Assembly: GCF_001598235.1 (NCBI RefSeq)
Contig: NZ_BCYO01000015.1
Location: 1-64,000, forward strand
Direction of reading: 5' to 3'
From: Polaromonas jejuensis NBRC 106434
Lineage (GTDB): Bacteria > Pseudomonadota > Gammaproteobacteria > Burkholderiales > Burkholderiaceae_C
Length of the DNA: 64,000 bases
Position numbers and translations under genes: made by a program
Shown here: one piece after another, positions 27,470 to 36,375 of the stretch
Position numbering within the stretch: the first letter of the stretch is position 1
Layout: every line of letters begins with the position of its first letter
The notes under the pieces: model-generated
What the model saw: only the letters and a program-made list of their open reading frames with translations
What the model was told of the DNA's origin: nothing
Database searches by the model: none

Positions 27470-27781
27470 GACGAAGCTCCTTGGTTTGAAAGCGGTGATC
27501 CTATTCCTTTATGGCGCCTCCGTGTGATGGACTCCATTTCTCTTACATTTTCAGAAAGAAATGCGAGCTTGGTCTTAAGTTGCTAACAACATGGCCAGTT
27601 TTTTCTATTCAAAGATCCCAGAAGAACCCAAACTGCGGCGCGTTCGGCTGCCCGCATACGCCACCCGGCGTATTCCCCAATCCCCCTCCGGTCCCCAGAA
27701 TCTATTTATCGCTGCGTGAGCCTGATTTTTCGGGCCTCCGCGCGGCGAAATGCGATTTACCACCCTACCGGAGAAGCAACC
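27470..27781. other. Divergent regulatory gap upstream of urtA
   Basis: No gene is seen in these 312 bases. The gap contains a perfect hairpin, ATACGCC-ACCC-GGCGTAT (27656-27673), about 110 bases before urtA, which could be an operator or attenuator. I looked for a sigma-54 site; the best candidate (TTGGTC..TTGCT near 27570) is one base short in spacing. Confidence 0.4.
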
Positions 27782-29059
27782 ATGCAACGTCGTTTTACCC
27801 TCAAGGCGCTTACCGCCGCCGTCGCGCTCGCTGGCCTTGGCGCTGCGCCAGCCTTTGCCGCAGACACCATCAAGGTGGGCATTCTGCACAGCCTGTCGGG
27901 CACCATGGCGATTTCTGAAACCACGCTGAAAGACACTGTGCTCATGGCGATTGACGAGATCAATGCCAAGGGTGGCGTGATGGGCAAGAAGCTGGAGCCC
28001 GTGGTGGTGGACCCGGCTTCCAACTGGCCGCTGTTTGCCGAGAAAACCAAGCAGCTGCTCGGCCAGGACAAGGTTTCCGTGATTTTTGGCTGCTGGACGT
28101 CGGTGTCCCGCAAGTCGGTGCTGCCCGTGGTTGAGGAAATGAACGGCCTGCTGTTCTACCCCGTGCAGTACGAGGGTGAAGAGTTGTCCAAAAACGTGTT
28201 TTACACGGGGGCGGCGCCCAATCAGCAGGCGATTCCTGCAGTCGATTACCTGATGAGCAAGGCCGGCGGCGGCGCCAAGCGCTGGGTGCTGCTGGGCACC
28301 GACTATGTGTACCCGCGCACCACCAACAAGATCCTGCGCGCTTACTTGAAGAGCAAGGGCGTGAAGGACACCGACATCGACGAGAAATACACGCCATTCG
28401 GCCATTCCGACTACCAGACCATCGTGGCTGATGTGAAGAAATTCTCGCAAGGCGGCAAGACGGCGGTGGTCTCCACCATCAACGGCGATTCCAACGTGCC
28501 CTTCTACAAGGAACTGGGCAATGCTGGCCTGAAGGCCAAAGACGTGCCGGTGGTGGCCTTCTCTGTGGGCGAAGAGGAGCTGCGCGGCGTGGACACCAAG
28601 CCGCTGGTCGGCCACCTGGCGGCCTGGAACTACTTCCAGTCGATCAAGAGCCCGGCCAACACCGAGTTCATCAAGAAGTGGTCTGCTTATGCCAAGGCGA
28701 AGAAGCTCCCCGGCTCCGACAAGCCCCTGACCAACGACCCGATGGAAGCCACCTACATCGGCATCAACATGTGGAAGCAGGCGGTCGAGAAAGCCAAGTC
28801 CACCGACACCGACAAGGTCATTGCCGCCATGGCCGGCCAGACCTTCAACGCGCCTTCGGGCATCGTCTCGAAGATGGACGAGAAAAACCACCACCTGCAC
28901 AAGTCGGTGTTCATCGGCGAGATCAAGGCCGACGGCCAGTTCAACGTGGTGTGGAAGACACCCGGCCCGGTGAAGGCCAAGCCATGGAGCCCGTACATCG
29001 AAGGCAACGACAAGAAGCCTGATGAGCCGGTCAAAGGCACGAGCGTCGCCACCAAGTAA
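27782..29059 (+). CDS. urtA: Urea ABC transporter substrate-binding protein
   Basis: A 425-residue periplasmic receptor. The signal peptide RFTLKALTAAVALAGLGAAPAFA is cleaved before ADTIKVGILHSLSGTMAISE. The UrtA-type sequence continues with FGCWTSVSRKSVLPVVEE and LFYPVQYEGEE, blocks typical of the urea/short-amide receptors. It captures urea in the periplasm for UrtBCDE. ATG 27782 has GGAGAAG eight bases upstream. It is the first gene of the urt cluster. Confidence 0.96.
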   Translation: MQRRFTLKALTAAVALAGLGAAPAFAADTIKVGILHSLSGTMAISETTLKDTVLMAIDEINAKGGVMGKKLEPVVVDPASNWPLFAEKTKQLLGQDKVSVIFGCWTSVSRKSVLPVVEEMNGLLFYPVQYEGEELSKNVFYTGAAPNQQAIPAVDYLMSKAGGGAKRWVLLGTDYVYPRTTNKILRAYLKSKGVKDTDIDEKYTPFGHSDYQTIVADVKKFSQGGKTAVVSTINGDSNVPFYKELGNAGLKAKDVPVVAFSVGEEELRGVDTKPLVGHLAAWNYFQSIKSPANTEFIKKWSAYAKAKKLPGSDKPLTNDPMEATYIGINMWKQAVEKAKSTDTDKVIAAMAGQTFNAPSGIVSKMDEKNHHLHKSVFIGEIKADGQFNVVWKTPGPVKAKPWSPYIEGNDKKPDEPVKGTSVATK

Positions 29060-29160
29060 TTCCATTTCGATTTCAACGCGATAGGTCGTTGCCTCGCCTT
29101 GGCCGTTACAGCACTGTCAGCGGCGGGGCGCCTACTCTCGCATTGAACTAGAAATGGAAT
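29059..29160. repeat. Inverted repeat between urtA and urtB
   Basis: ATTCCATTTC (29059-29068) and GAAATGGAAT (29151-29160) are perfect 10-base inverted arms enclosing 82 bases. The first overlaps the urtA stop. It could form a long stem in the transcript and separate urtA from urtB expression; it has no obvious T-run. Confidence 0.45.
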
Positions 29161-29266
29161 ATGCCAGCAGTGCCGGCCCCCAAGGGGCTGGCGCGGCGCA
29201 ACGGAGTCCACAAGGAAGTTGCAGTCTGGGCGCAGCTTGCCACGCCCAACCTACAGGTTCTTTTTC

Positions 29267-30853
29267 ATGATGTTTAGAAAACTCCTTTTCTTTGCTATTG
29301 TTTTAATAGCTTCTCGCGCCCATGCCTTAAGCGCCGACGAGGTAAAAGGCATGACGTTTGGCGAAACCGAGGCGCGGGTGGAGGCTTTGGCCAGGGCCGC
29401 AGCCAATGGCGATGAGAAGACGGCGGCGTTTATCCAGGCGCTGTCTGACGATGCCGTCAAGACCAGTGGTGAAAAAGCCTTTGTGATCAAGGACGGCAAG
29501 GCGTTTGACCCGCTCACCGATGCCGAACTGCCTTTGCCCGCCGATGCCGAAGATGTGATCAACCCCAACCTGATGCGCAGCGAGCTGGACAATGCGCTGG
29601 CGGCGCTCAAGCTTTTCTCCAAAGACGAGAGGCTGCGTGCGGCTGCCATCAAGACGCTGGCCGGCAATAACGACAAAGATGTCGATGAGGCGCGCCTGCC
29701 GCTGATTGAAAAGGCCTATGCGGCGGAAACCGTGCCGGGTCTGAAAAGCCAGCTGGAAATGCTGCGTGCCGCGATTTTGCTGGGCAGCAGCGACAAGGCC
29801 AAGCGCCTGGAGGCGGCCGCGCAGCTATCGGCCAGCAAGAATCCCAACACCAAGACCGTGCTGATTGAGCGCCTGGCAAGCGAGTCGGACGCCGATGTCA
29901 AGGTCGCGTTGCAGGCGGCATTGAGCAAGGTGGAGGCGTCGCTGGCCTGGGGCGACAAGCTGGGCGCCATCTTCAGCGGCATCAGCCTGGGCAGCATTTT
30001 GCTGCTGGTGGCGCTGGGCCTGGCGATTACCTACGGCCTCATGGGCGTCATCAACATGGCGCATGGCGAACTGATGATGATTGGCGCCTATGCCACCTAT
30101 GTGGTGCAGGGCCTGTTCCAGAAATACCTGCCCGGCGCCTTTGACTGGTATCTGCTGGCCGCGGTGCCGGTGGCCTTCATGGCTTCGGCGCTGATGGGCG
30201 CGGCGCTGGAGCGCAGCGTGATCCGCTTTTTGTACGGCCGGCCGCTGGAGACATTGCTCGCCACCTGGGGCATCAGCCTGATGCTGCAGCAACTGGTGCG
30301 CTCCATCTTCGGCGCGCAAAACGTCGGTGTGGAGAACCCGGTGTGGATGAGCGGTGGCGTGCAGGTGCTGGGCAATTTGTCGCTGCCCTACAACCGGCTG
30401 GTCATTATCGTTTTTGCCGCCGCCGTGCTGCTGGGCATGGCCTGGCTGATCAGCAAGACGCGGCTGGGCCTGTTTGTGCGCGGCGTCACGCAAAACCGCC
30501 CGATTGCCTCGTGCATGGGCGTGAACACCGCCCGTATCGACACCTATGCTTTTGCGCTGGGCTCGGGCATTGCCGGACTGGCCGGCTGCGCACTGAGCCA
30601 GGTCGGCAATGTGGGGCCGGACCTGGGCCAGGGCTACATCGTGGACTCCTTCATGGTGGTGGTGCTGGGCGGCGTGGGCCAGCTGGCGGGCACGGTGTAT
30701 GCCGCCATGGGGTTGGGTATTTTGAATAAATTCCTCGAAGGCTGGACGGGTGCCGTGCTGGCCAAGATTGCCGTGCTGGTGTTCATCATCATCTTCATCC
30801 AGAAGCGGCCGCAGGGCATCTTTGCGATGAAGGGTCGCTCTGCAGAGGCATGA
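29267..30853 (+). CDS. urtB: Urea ABC transporter permease UrtB
   Basis: A 528-residue LivH-type permease with the long N-terminal periplasmic extension typical of UrtB (about 220 residues, helical, HEAT-like) before the membrane domain. The membrane domain starts at LGSILLLVALGLAITYGLMG and includes NMAHGELMMIGAYATY. The signal peptide MFRKLLFFAIVLIASRAHA is partly encoded by a copy of the interspersed repeat (29294-29320). The start may be ATG 29267 or 29270. It overlaps urtC by four bases. Confidence 0.94.
   Translation: MMFRKLLFFAIVLIASRAHALSADEVKGMTFGETEARVEALARAAANGDEKTAAFIQALSDDAVKTSGEKAFVIKDGKAFDPLTDAELPLPADAEDVINPNLMRSELDNALAALKLFSKDERLRAAAIKTLAGNNDKDVDEARLPLIEKAYAAETVPGLKSQLEMLRAAILLGSSDKAKRLEAAAQLSASKNPNTKTVLIERLASESDADVKVALQAALSKVEASLAWGDKLGAIFSGISLGSILLLVALGLAITYGLMGVINMAHGELMMIGAYATYVVQGLFQKYLPGAFDWYLLAAVPVAFMASALMGAALERSVIRFLYGRPLETLLATWGISLMLQQLVRSIFGAQNVGVENPVWMSGGVQVLGNLSLPYNRLVIIVFAAAVLLGMAWLISKTRLGLFVRGVTQNRPIASCMGVNTARIDTYAFALGSGIAGLAGCALSQVGNVGPDLGQGYIVDSFMVVVLGGVGQLAGTVYAAMGLGILNKFLEGWTGAVLAKIAVLVFIIIFIQKRPQGIFAMKGRSAEA
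29294..29320 (+). repeat. Repeat copy B within the urtB signal-peptide codons
   Basis: GCTAT-TGTTTTA-ATAGC followed by TTCTCGCGCC matches the head and first tail block of copies A and D, and in frame supplies the codons for roughly AIVLIASRAH in UrtB. The distal tail is missing. Confidence 0.6.
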
Positions 30854-31983
30854 CCATGAAAACACCCTCCACACCCGCAAACTTCGTCTTGCTTCCTTCC
30901 AAAGGCACGCTGCTCACGCGCAGCGGCTGGAGCGCCTTCATCACCGCGCTCATCGCCGTCTGCGCGCTGGCCCCGGTGCTGAACCTCTGGGTGCCCGAGG
31001 GCAACGCGCTCCACATGAGCACCTATGCGGTGGCGCTGCTGGGCAAGATCATGTGCTACGCCATCTGCGCGCTGGCCATGGACCTGATCTGGGGCTACAC
31101 CGGTATTTTGTCGCTGGGCCATGGCGTGTTTTTTGCGCTGGGCGGCTACACCATGGGCATGTACCTCATGCGCCAGATTGGCCGCGACGGCAATTACAAA
31201 AGCGACCTGCCCGACTTCATGGTGTTTCTCGACTGGAAAACGCTGCCCTGGCACTGGACCTTCAGCGACAGCTTTATCGCCACGCTGATCCTGATCGTGG
31301 CGGTGCCGGGCCTGGTGGCCTTGGTGTTTGGCTACTTCGCCTTTCGCTCGCGCATCAAGGGCGTGTACTTTTCCATCATCACCCAGGCCATGACCTTTGC
31401 GGCCATGCTGCTGTTTTTCCGCAATGAAACCGGCTTTGGCGGCAACAACGGCTTTACCGATTTCAAGCGCATCCTGAACATACCGATTGCGACGCCGTCC
31501 ATGCGCATGCTGCTGTTTGTCATGACGGGCCTGACCCTGCTCGGTTTCTTTTTGTTTGCCAAATGGCTGGTGGGCAGCAAGTTTGGCCGCGTGTTGCAGG
31601 CCATACGCGATGCCGAAACGCGGGTCATGTTTTCGGGCTACAACCCGCTGGGCTACAAGCTCACCATCTGGGTCATCTCGGCCATCATGTGCGGCGTGGC
31701 CGGCGCGCTGTATGTGCCGCAGGTCGGCATCATCAACCCGGGTGAAATGAGCCCGGCCAATTCCATCGAGATCGCCATCTGGGCCGCCGTGGGCGGGCGC
31801 GCCAGCCTGATAGGGCCGATTCTGGGCGCCTTCATCGTCAACGGCGCCAAGAGCTGGCTCACGGTGGCTTACCCCGAGTTCTGGCTGTACTTCCTTGGTG
31901 CGCTGTTTATTGGCGTGACGCTGTTCCTGCCTGATGGCGTGGTGGGGCTGGTGAAGAAACTCAGGCAAGGGGGTGAAAAATGA
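30850..31983 (+). CDS. urtC: Urea ABC transporter permease UrtC
   Basis: A 377-residue LivM-type permease with about nine membrane segments, including the signature AMDLIWGYTGILSLGHGVFFALGGY and the EAA-like loop (GRVLQAIRDAETRVMFSGYN). It pairs with UrtB to form the channel. The ORF overlaps urtB (ATGA) and the urtD start by four bases each, so urtB-urtC-urtD is tightly coupled. Confidence 0.95.
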   Translation: MTMKTPSTPANFVLLPSKGTLLTRSGWSAFITALIAVCALAPVLNLWVPEGNALHMSTYAVALLGKIMCYAICALAMDLIWGYTGILSLGHGVFFALGGYTMGMYLMRQIGRDGNYKSDLPDFMVFLDWKTLPWHWTFSDSFIATLILIVAVPGLVALVFGYFAFRSRIKGVYFSIITQAMTFAAMLLFFRNETGFGGNNGFTDFKRILNIPIATPSMRMLLFVMTGLTLLGFFLFAKWLVGSKFGRVLQAIRDAETRVMFSGYNPLGYKLTIWVISAIMCGVAGALYVPQVGIINPGEMSPANSIEIAIWAAVGGRASLIGPILGAFIVNGAKSWLTVAYPEFWLYFLGALFIGVTLFLPDGVVGLVKKLRQGGEK

Positions 31984-32861
31984 CTCCCGATCTTTTAGAG
32001 CAGGGCGCTCGAAGAATTGAAGAGCGCATGGCGCTGCTGGCAGCCGGAAAAAACAACACCGAATCAGGTGGCCGCAATGCCAGCACAGGCCGTGTTGTCG
32101 AGTCCGGCGAGGTTGACGTGACGCACGGCCGCATCCTGTACCTGGAAGATGTGAGCGTCAGCTTCGATGGTTTCAAGGCCATCAACAAGCTCTCGCTGGA
32201 CATTGCGCCCGGCGAACTGCGTTGCATCATCGGCCCGAATGGCGCGGGCAAGACCACCATGATGGACATCATCACTGGCAAGACCCGGCCCGATGAAGGC
32301 ACGGTGTTTTTTGGCAGCACCATAGACCTGCTGCGCCACAAGGAGGCCGAGATCGCCCAGCTAGGCATTGGCCGCAAGTTCCAGAAGCCCACGGTGTTTG
32401 AGCAGCTCACGGTGTTTGAAAACCTGGAGCTGGCGCTCAAGACCAACAAGGGCGTGAAGTCATCGATGTTCTTCAGGCTGGACTCGGCGCAAAGCGACCG
32501 CCTGGCCGAAGTTCTGGTGACGATTCACCTGGCCGACAGCGTGAACCGCATGGCGGGCAACCTGAGCCATGGGCAAAAGCAGTGGCTGGAAATCGGCATG
32601 CTGCTGATGCAGGACCCGAAACTGCTGCTGCTTGATGAACCGGTGGCCGGCATGACCGATGAGGAAACCGCGCGCACCGCCGAGCTCTTTTTGACGCTCA
32701 AGGGCAAGCATTCGCTGATGGTGGTGGAGCATGACATGAGCTTCATCAAGACCATCTCCGAGATCGTGACGGTGCTGTGTGATGGGTCTGTGCTGGCGCA
32801 GGGGACGCTGGATCAGGTGCAGGCGGATGAGCGGGTGATTGAGGTGTATCTTGGACGCTAG
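31980..32861 (+). CDS. urtD: Urea ABC transporter ATPase UrtD
   Basis: A 293-residue LivG-type ATPase. Walker A GPNGAGKTT, signature NLSHGQKQWLEIG, Walker B LLLLDEPVAGM and switch His in VVEHDM are all present. The N-terminal 45 residues are longer than usual and low-complexity, perhaps because an upstream start is used; ATG 31980 overlaps urtC. The gene is followed by a 640-base gap containing a large palindrome before urtE. Confidence 0.95.
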   Translation: MTPDLLEQGARRIEERMALLAAGKNNTESGGRNASTGRVVESGEVDVTHGRILYLEDVSVSFDGFKAINKLSLDIAPGELRCIIGPNGAGKTTMMDIITGKTRPDEGTVFFGSTIDLLRHKEAEIAQLGIGRKFQKPTVFEQLTVFENLELALKTNKGVKSSMFFRLDSAQSDRLAEVLVTIHLADSVNRMAGNLSHGQKQWLEIGMLLMQDPKLLLLDEPVAGMTDEETARTAELFLTLKGKHSLMVVEHDMSFIKTISEIVTVLCDGSVLAQGTLDQVQADERVIEVYLGR

Positions 32862-32936
32862 GTTTTTACCTGTTCGGGCTGGGCCTGTCGAAGCCGGTTC
32901 TTGTTCCGGCGACGCGCTCTTTGCTAAGGACTGCTG

Positions 32937-33474
32937 GCCGGGGCTTGCCCGGCAGCAAGTAACTTTCTTTTGCTTCGCCAAAAGAAAGTCACCAAAGAAA
33001 AGGCGACCCGCAGTCTGGGTCCCTCCGCTTCGCTACGGGCAACCTGCGCTGCTCGACTCCGGCGGGGGTCCGCAGAACTCGCTTCGCTCAAACAACTGCG
33101 GCCCTGATCCCGCCTCCATCTGCGCTGCTCGGCCCAGCCAGGACGGGGCAGTCCGAATACAAAGAAAACCAAGACAAACAAGGACACGCCATGGCGTGCC
33201 CTTGTGGGTTTATGTATTTGGTATTCGGCTGTTGGTATTTCTTTCCCCACCCCCTTCTGTATGCGCCGAGGAGCGCAGGTGCAGGCGGATCAGGGCTGGC
33301 ACTTGTTTGAGCCGAAGGCGAGTTTGTGCCAGACCCCGCCTGGACCGAGCACCGCAGGTTGCCCGGAGCGAAGCGCAGGGACGCAGACAGTAGGGTCGCC
33401 TTTTCTTTGCTTACTTTCTTTTGGCGAAGCAAAAGAAAGTGAGTAGCCGCCGGGCTACCCCCGGCTTCCACCCT
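32937..33474. repeat. 540-base imperfect palindrome between urtD and urtE
   Basis: The left arm (about 32937-33055) contains CTTTCTTTTGCTTCGCCAAA and AAGAAAAGGCGACCC; the right arm (about 33340-33474) carries the reverse complement at 33391-33441. Pairing continues inward (CGGGCAACCTGCG near 33037 with CGCAGGTTGCCCG near 33353). The centre is the 14-base palindrome CACGCCATGGCGTG near 33191. No gene is convincing inside; short frames are accidents of the symmetry. It resembles repeats I recall from Comamonadaceae genomes. Confidence 0.8.
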
Positions 33475-33499
33475 CAACAAAGCACTGGGAGTTCATGAC

Positions 33500-34192
33500 A
33501 TGCTGAACGTCAAAAATATCAACCAATACTACGGCGGCTCCCACATCCTGCGCGACGTGAGCCTGCAATCCCACCTCGGCAAGGTCACAGTGCTGCTCGG
33601 CCGCAACGGCGTAGGCAAGACCACCTTGCTCAAATCATTGATGGGCCTGGTCCCCATCAAAACCGGCACCATCGAGTTCGACGGCAGACCGATTCAAAAT
33701 GCCACACCTTACGAACGCGCCCGCGCCGGCATAGGCTTTGTCCCCCAGGGCCGCGAGATCTTTGCGCGACTCACCGTTGAAGAAAACCTGCGCATGGGCC
33801 TGGCCTACAAAAGCGCTGGAACGCCGATCCCCGCCGAACTCTACGAGCTGTTCCCCGTGCTCAAGCAGATGCTGGGCCGGCGCGGCGGCGACCTCTCGGG
33901 CGGCCAGCAGCAGCAGCTGGCGATTGCGCGCGCCCTGGCCGCCAAACCCAAGCTGCTGATCCTGGACGAGCCCACAGAGGGCATACAGCCCAGCATCATC
34001 AAGGACATCGGCCGCGTCATCCGCATGCTGGCTGACCGCGGCGACATGGCCATCCTGCTGGTCGAGCAGTACTACGACTTTGCGCAGGACCTGGCCGACG
34101 ATTACCTGGTGATGGAGCGCGGCGAGTTCATCGCACGCGGCCAGGGCAAAGACATGGAAGCCAACGGCGTGCGGCAGTTGGTGGCGATATGA
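33500..34192 (+). CDS. urtE: Urea ABC transporter ATPase UrtE
   Basis: A 230-residue LivF-type ATPase: Walker A GRNGVGKTTLL, signature DLSGGQQQQLAIARAL, Walker B LLILDEPTEGIQPSII and LVEQYYDFA. It completes the UrtABCDE importer. ATG 33500 follows GGGAGTTC. It is separated from urtD by the palindrome, so either transcription reads through the structure or urtE has its own promoter. Confidence 0.95.
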   Translation: MLNVKNINQYYGGSHILRDVSLQSHLGKVTVLLGRNGVGKTTLLKSLMGLVPIKTGTIEFDGRPIQNATPYERARAGIGFVPQGREIFARLTVEENLRMGLAYKSAGTPIPAELYELFPVLKQMLGRRGGDLSGGQQQQLAIARALAAKPKLLILDEPTEGIQPSIIKDIGRVIRMLADRGDMAILLVEQYYDFAQDLADDYLVMERGEFIARGQGKDMEANGVRQLVAI

Positions 34193-34264
34193 GCGCGGTG
34201 GTGCCAGGCCGTGTCCGCTCGACGGGTTGGGCGCCCGTGCGACTGAACTCACGCGGCCGTTCCG

Positions 34265-34642
34265 TTATATGTCGGTCGCGGGTGAGGATGCCGGTGGGGA
34301 CGCGGGTGAACCGCCCACCTTGCCGGCAACACGGCTAGCCGCGCTCGCAGTTGCCTTCGCGCCATGTTCGACTCCGCGGGCCGTTGCCTTGGCTCCACGT
34401 TCTATGCCGCTGGCTGCAGCCTTCGCTCCGCGCTCGACCCCGCTAGCTGCTGCCTTCACCCCACGCTCGACGCCGCTGGCAGCGGCTTTTGCGCCTCGCG
34501 CGACCGCATTTCCCACCTTGCCAACTACGCCAGGCGCGGTGCTCGTGGTTGACTCCGCGGGTTCCTCTGAGGCGGCCTCGGCGTGGCCCAGCAGAATGAA
34601 CACTGAGGTAAGCGCTGCTGCGGTCTTGAGAATCGTATTCAT
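34265..34642 (-). CDS. Secreted protein with five 11-residue repeats
   Basis: A 125-residue protein with signal peptide (ILKTAAALTSVFILLGHAEA) and five tandem 11-mers: ARGAKAAASGV (48-58), ERGVKAAASGV, ERGAKAAASGI, ERGAKATARGV and EHGAKATASAA (to 102). The 33-base period is visible in DNA. The pattern resembles 11-mer amphipathic repeats of LEA or apolipoprotein-like proteins, which suggests surface or desiccation functions, by analogy only. Pro/Ser-rich tail. It sits just after urtE in the opposite direction. Confidence 0.65.
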   Translation of the reverse strand: MNTILKTAAALTSVFILLGHAEAASEEPAESTTSTAPGVVGKVGNAVARGAKAAASGVERGVKAAASGVERGAKAAASGIERGAKATARGVEHGAKATASAASRVAGKVGGSPASPPASSPATDI

Positions 34643-34827
34643 GGAAGCTCTCGCGTCTCTGGTCTCTACTATCGCAGCATGATACTCCCCCCAAACAATT
34701 TGAATCAGCTTGGCATGAGGCGCCTATTCCTGTGTAGTTGACCCGTGGCGCCCGGTTTTCGCTGATCACCTGACGCCAATATTCCGCCTCAAATCTGAAC
34801 ATGAGAGAACGTGCGGGACACGCTCCA

Positions 34828-35325
34828 TCAGCTTGAGGATAGGTTTCGGCCCAGCCATGCGGCCTCTATCGCGGCGATGTCGATCTTTTTCATGGTCATC
34901 ATCGCATCGAATGCGCGTTTGGCCGCCGCGCGATCGGGGTCGGATATCGCCGCGGTGAGGACGCGCGGGGTGATCTGCCACGACAATCCCCACCGGTCCT
35001 TGCACCAGCCGCACGCGCTTTCCTGGCCGCCATTGCCGACGACCGCGCTCCACAAGCGGTCGGTTTCGGCCTGGTCGTCGGTCGCGATCTGAAAAGAGAA
35101 GGCCTCGTTGTGCTTGAAATGCGGGCCGCCGTTCAGCCCGAGGCAGGGGATGCCGGCGACGGTGAACTCGACCGTCAGGACATCGCCCTGCTTGCCGTCG
35201 GGATAATCGCCCGGTGCGCGGAGGACGGCCCCGACAGCGCTGTCAGGGAATGTTTCGGCATAGAAGTTTGCGGCGTCAGCGGCGTCGCCGTCGTACCACA
35301 GACAGATCGTGTTCTTGCTGGTCAT
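34828..35325 (-). CDS. VOC-family PhnB-like protein
   Basis: A 165-residue protein of the VOC superfamily (3-demethylubiquinone methyltransferase-like/PhnB family). It has CLWYDGDAADAANFYAETFP, VEFTVAGIPCLGLNGGPHFK and GWCKDRWGLSWQITP. No metal ligand set can be assigned with certainty. ATG 35325 follows AGGAGACACGAA. The codon use looks different from the urt genes, and such genes are frequent in alphaproteobacteria, so transfer is possible (inference). Confidence 0.85.
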   Translation of the reverse strand: MTSKNTICLWYDGDAADAANFYAETFPDSAVGAVLRAPGDYPDGKQGDVLTVEFTVAGIPCLGLNGGPHFKHNEAFSFQIATDDQAETDRLWSAVVGNGGQESACGWCKDRWGLSWQITPRVLTAAISDPDRAAAKRAFDAMMTMKKIDIAAIEAAWLGRNLSSS

Positions 35326-35671
35326 TTCGTGTCTCCTGAAGTCTTGAAGAGTTGAGGACCCGGCATCCGCCACCGTCCAAACAGCTCAAATCGTACTCAT
35401 GGCGGGATCTCGGTCTGTCGGATGGGACTGATGCTGTTGTAGGGATCCGCCGATGCCGCACACTCTGCCAAGGCGTTCAGGGTTCCGGTTCCGGTTTCGC
35501 CAGCTCCGCGGGCGGGCTGTCGCTGTCGGTCCTGGGTCAGGCTTTCTACCCCGCACCCGCTCCCATCAACCTTGGGGCTGGGCGAACGCTGCGAGCAGCT
35601 TGCCGATCGCAAGCGACGGATGGGCGCCGAGCGTGGTGATCCATCCCGCCCGCGCAGTCGCCAGAAGGAAC

Positions 35672-35866
35672 AAGGTGGAACTGCATCGCCGTCTCGGCGT
35701 GCTGGCCAGGAAAATAGGGGCTCGCAAGCCTGACGAGCTGGCCGACCAGCTTGTGCTTCTCATCGATGGTGCCTATATGAACGGTCCGTTTCTCGGCAAG
35801 AAGGGGCGCGCGCGCTCGCTCGTGGCAGCGGGACTGGCTTTGAGCCTTGCTGCTCAACGTCGCTGA
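35672..35866 (+). pseudogene. TetR-family regulator, C-terminal remnant
   Basis: In this frame about 64 residues read RKIGARKPDELADQLVLLID, GAYMNGPF and GRARSLVAAGLALSLAAQ, the typical C-terminal end of TetR-type regulators. No helix-turn-helix is found upstream; the earlier part of the open frame (from 35453) is low-complexity and unrelated. It lies beside the VOC gene, which such regulators often accompany. I read it as a truncated gene. Confidence 0.5.
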
Positions 35867-36375
35867 TGTTCGAGGCAACGACCGAACGCACCGCACAGCC
35901 GCAATGGGCCCGTTGTTGACCAGAAAGCTGCCGCTGGCGACTACCCGAAAATGCTGCAAAACGGAAGTCAACTCAGACTGCTTGCAGACGTTCGCGCCTC
36001 GCGAGCGATCCGGCTGGTTTCGACCCAGAGCGACATCCGCGTGGCCCGAATCGACGTCGAAAACCAGTCATTAGCCTGCCTTTGCGCCCTTCTTATGCGC
36101 TCCACTCGCGTCGAATTTGCTCTTTGGAAAGCAGTGCTCGATGAGCGCGAATTGGTCGGCTGTGACTTCTATGACGAGCAGTGTCAACCGTTGGATTCGT
36201 CAAATCGATTAGTGTTAACAAGCCCTAATTCGCCGGTTGCCCATCACGCAGCGCCTGGGGGTTGAGCAGTTTGCAGCACACCTTCCTCGCTATTCAAATA
36301 CACCGGCAGAGAGGCGCCGGCCCGCCCGGCACTAGCATCATCATTTTCGAGATAACGAGGCAAGGACCGAGAGCC
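35867..36375. other. Gene-poor stretch downstream of the Gabija-like genes
   Basis: No convincing gene is seen in these 509 bases. Frames such as 35951-36265 (+) have no recognisable motif. The composition looks lower in GC than the urt genes, as expected of decayed transferred DNA. Confidence 0.4.

Noticed and set aside
27555..27590. A possible sigma-54 promoter before urtA (TTGGTC...TTGCT).
   Set aside because: The GG to GC spacing is one base too short.
32839..33446. Open frames on both strands within the urtD-urtE palindrome.
   Set aside because: They arise from the inverted repeat symmetry and have skewed, low-information translations.
35546..35971. A 141-codon minus-strand frame over the TetR remnant.
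   Set aside because: It is opposite the better-supported TetR-like frame and contains no recognised motif.
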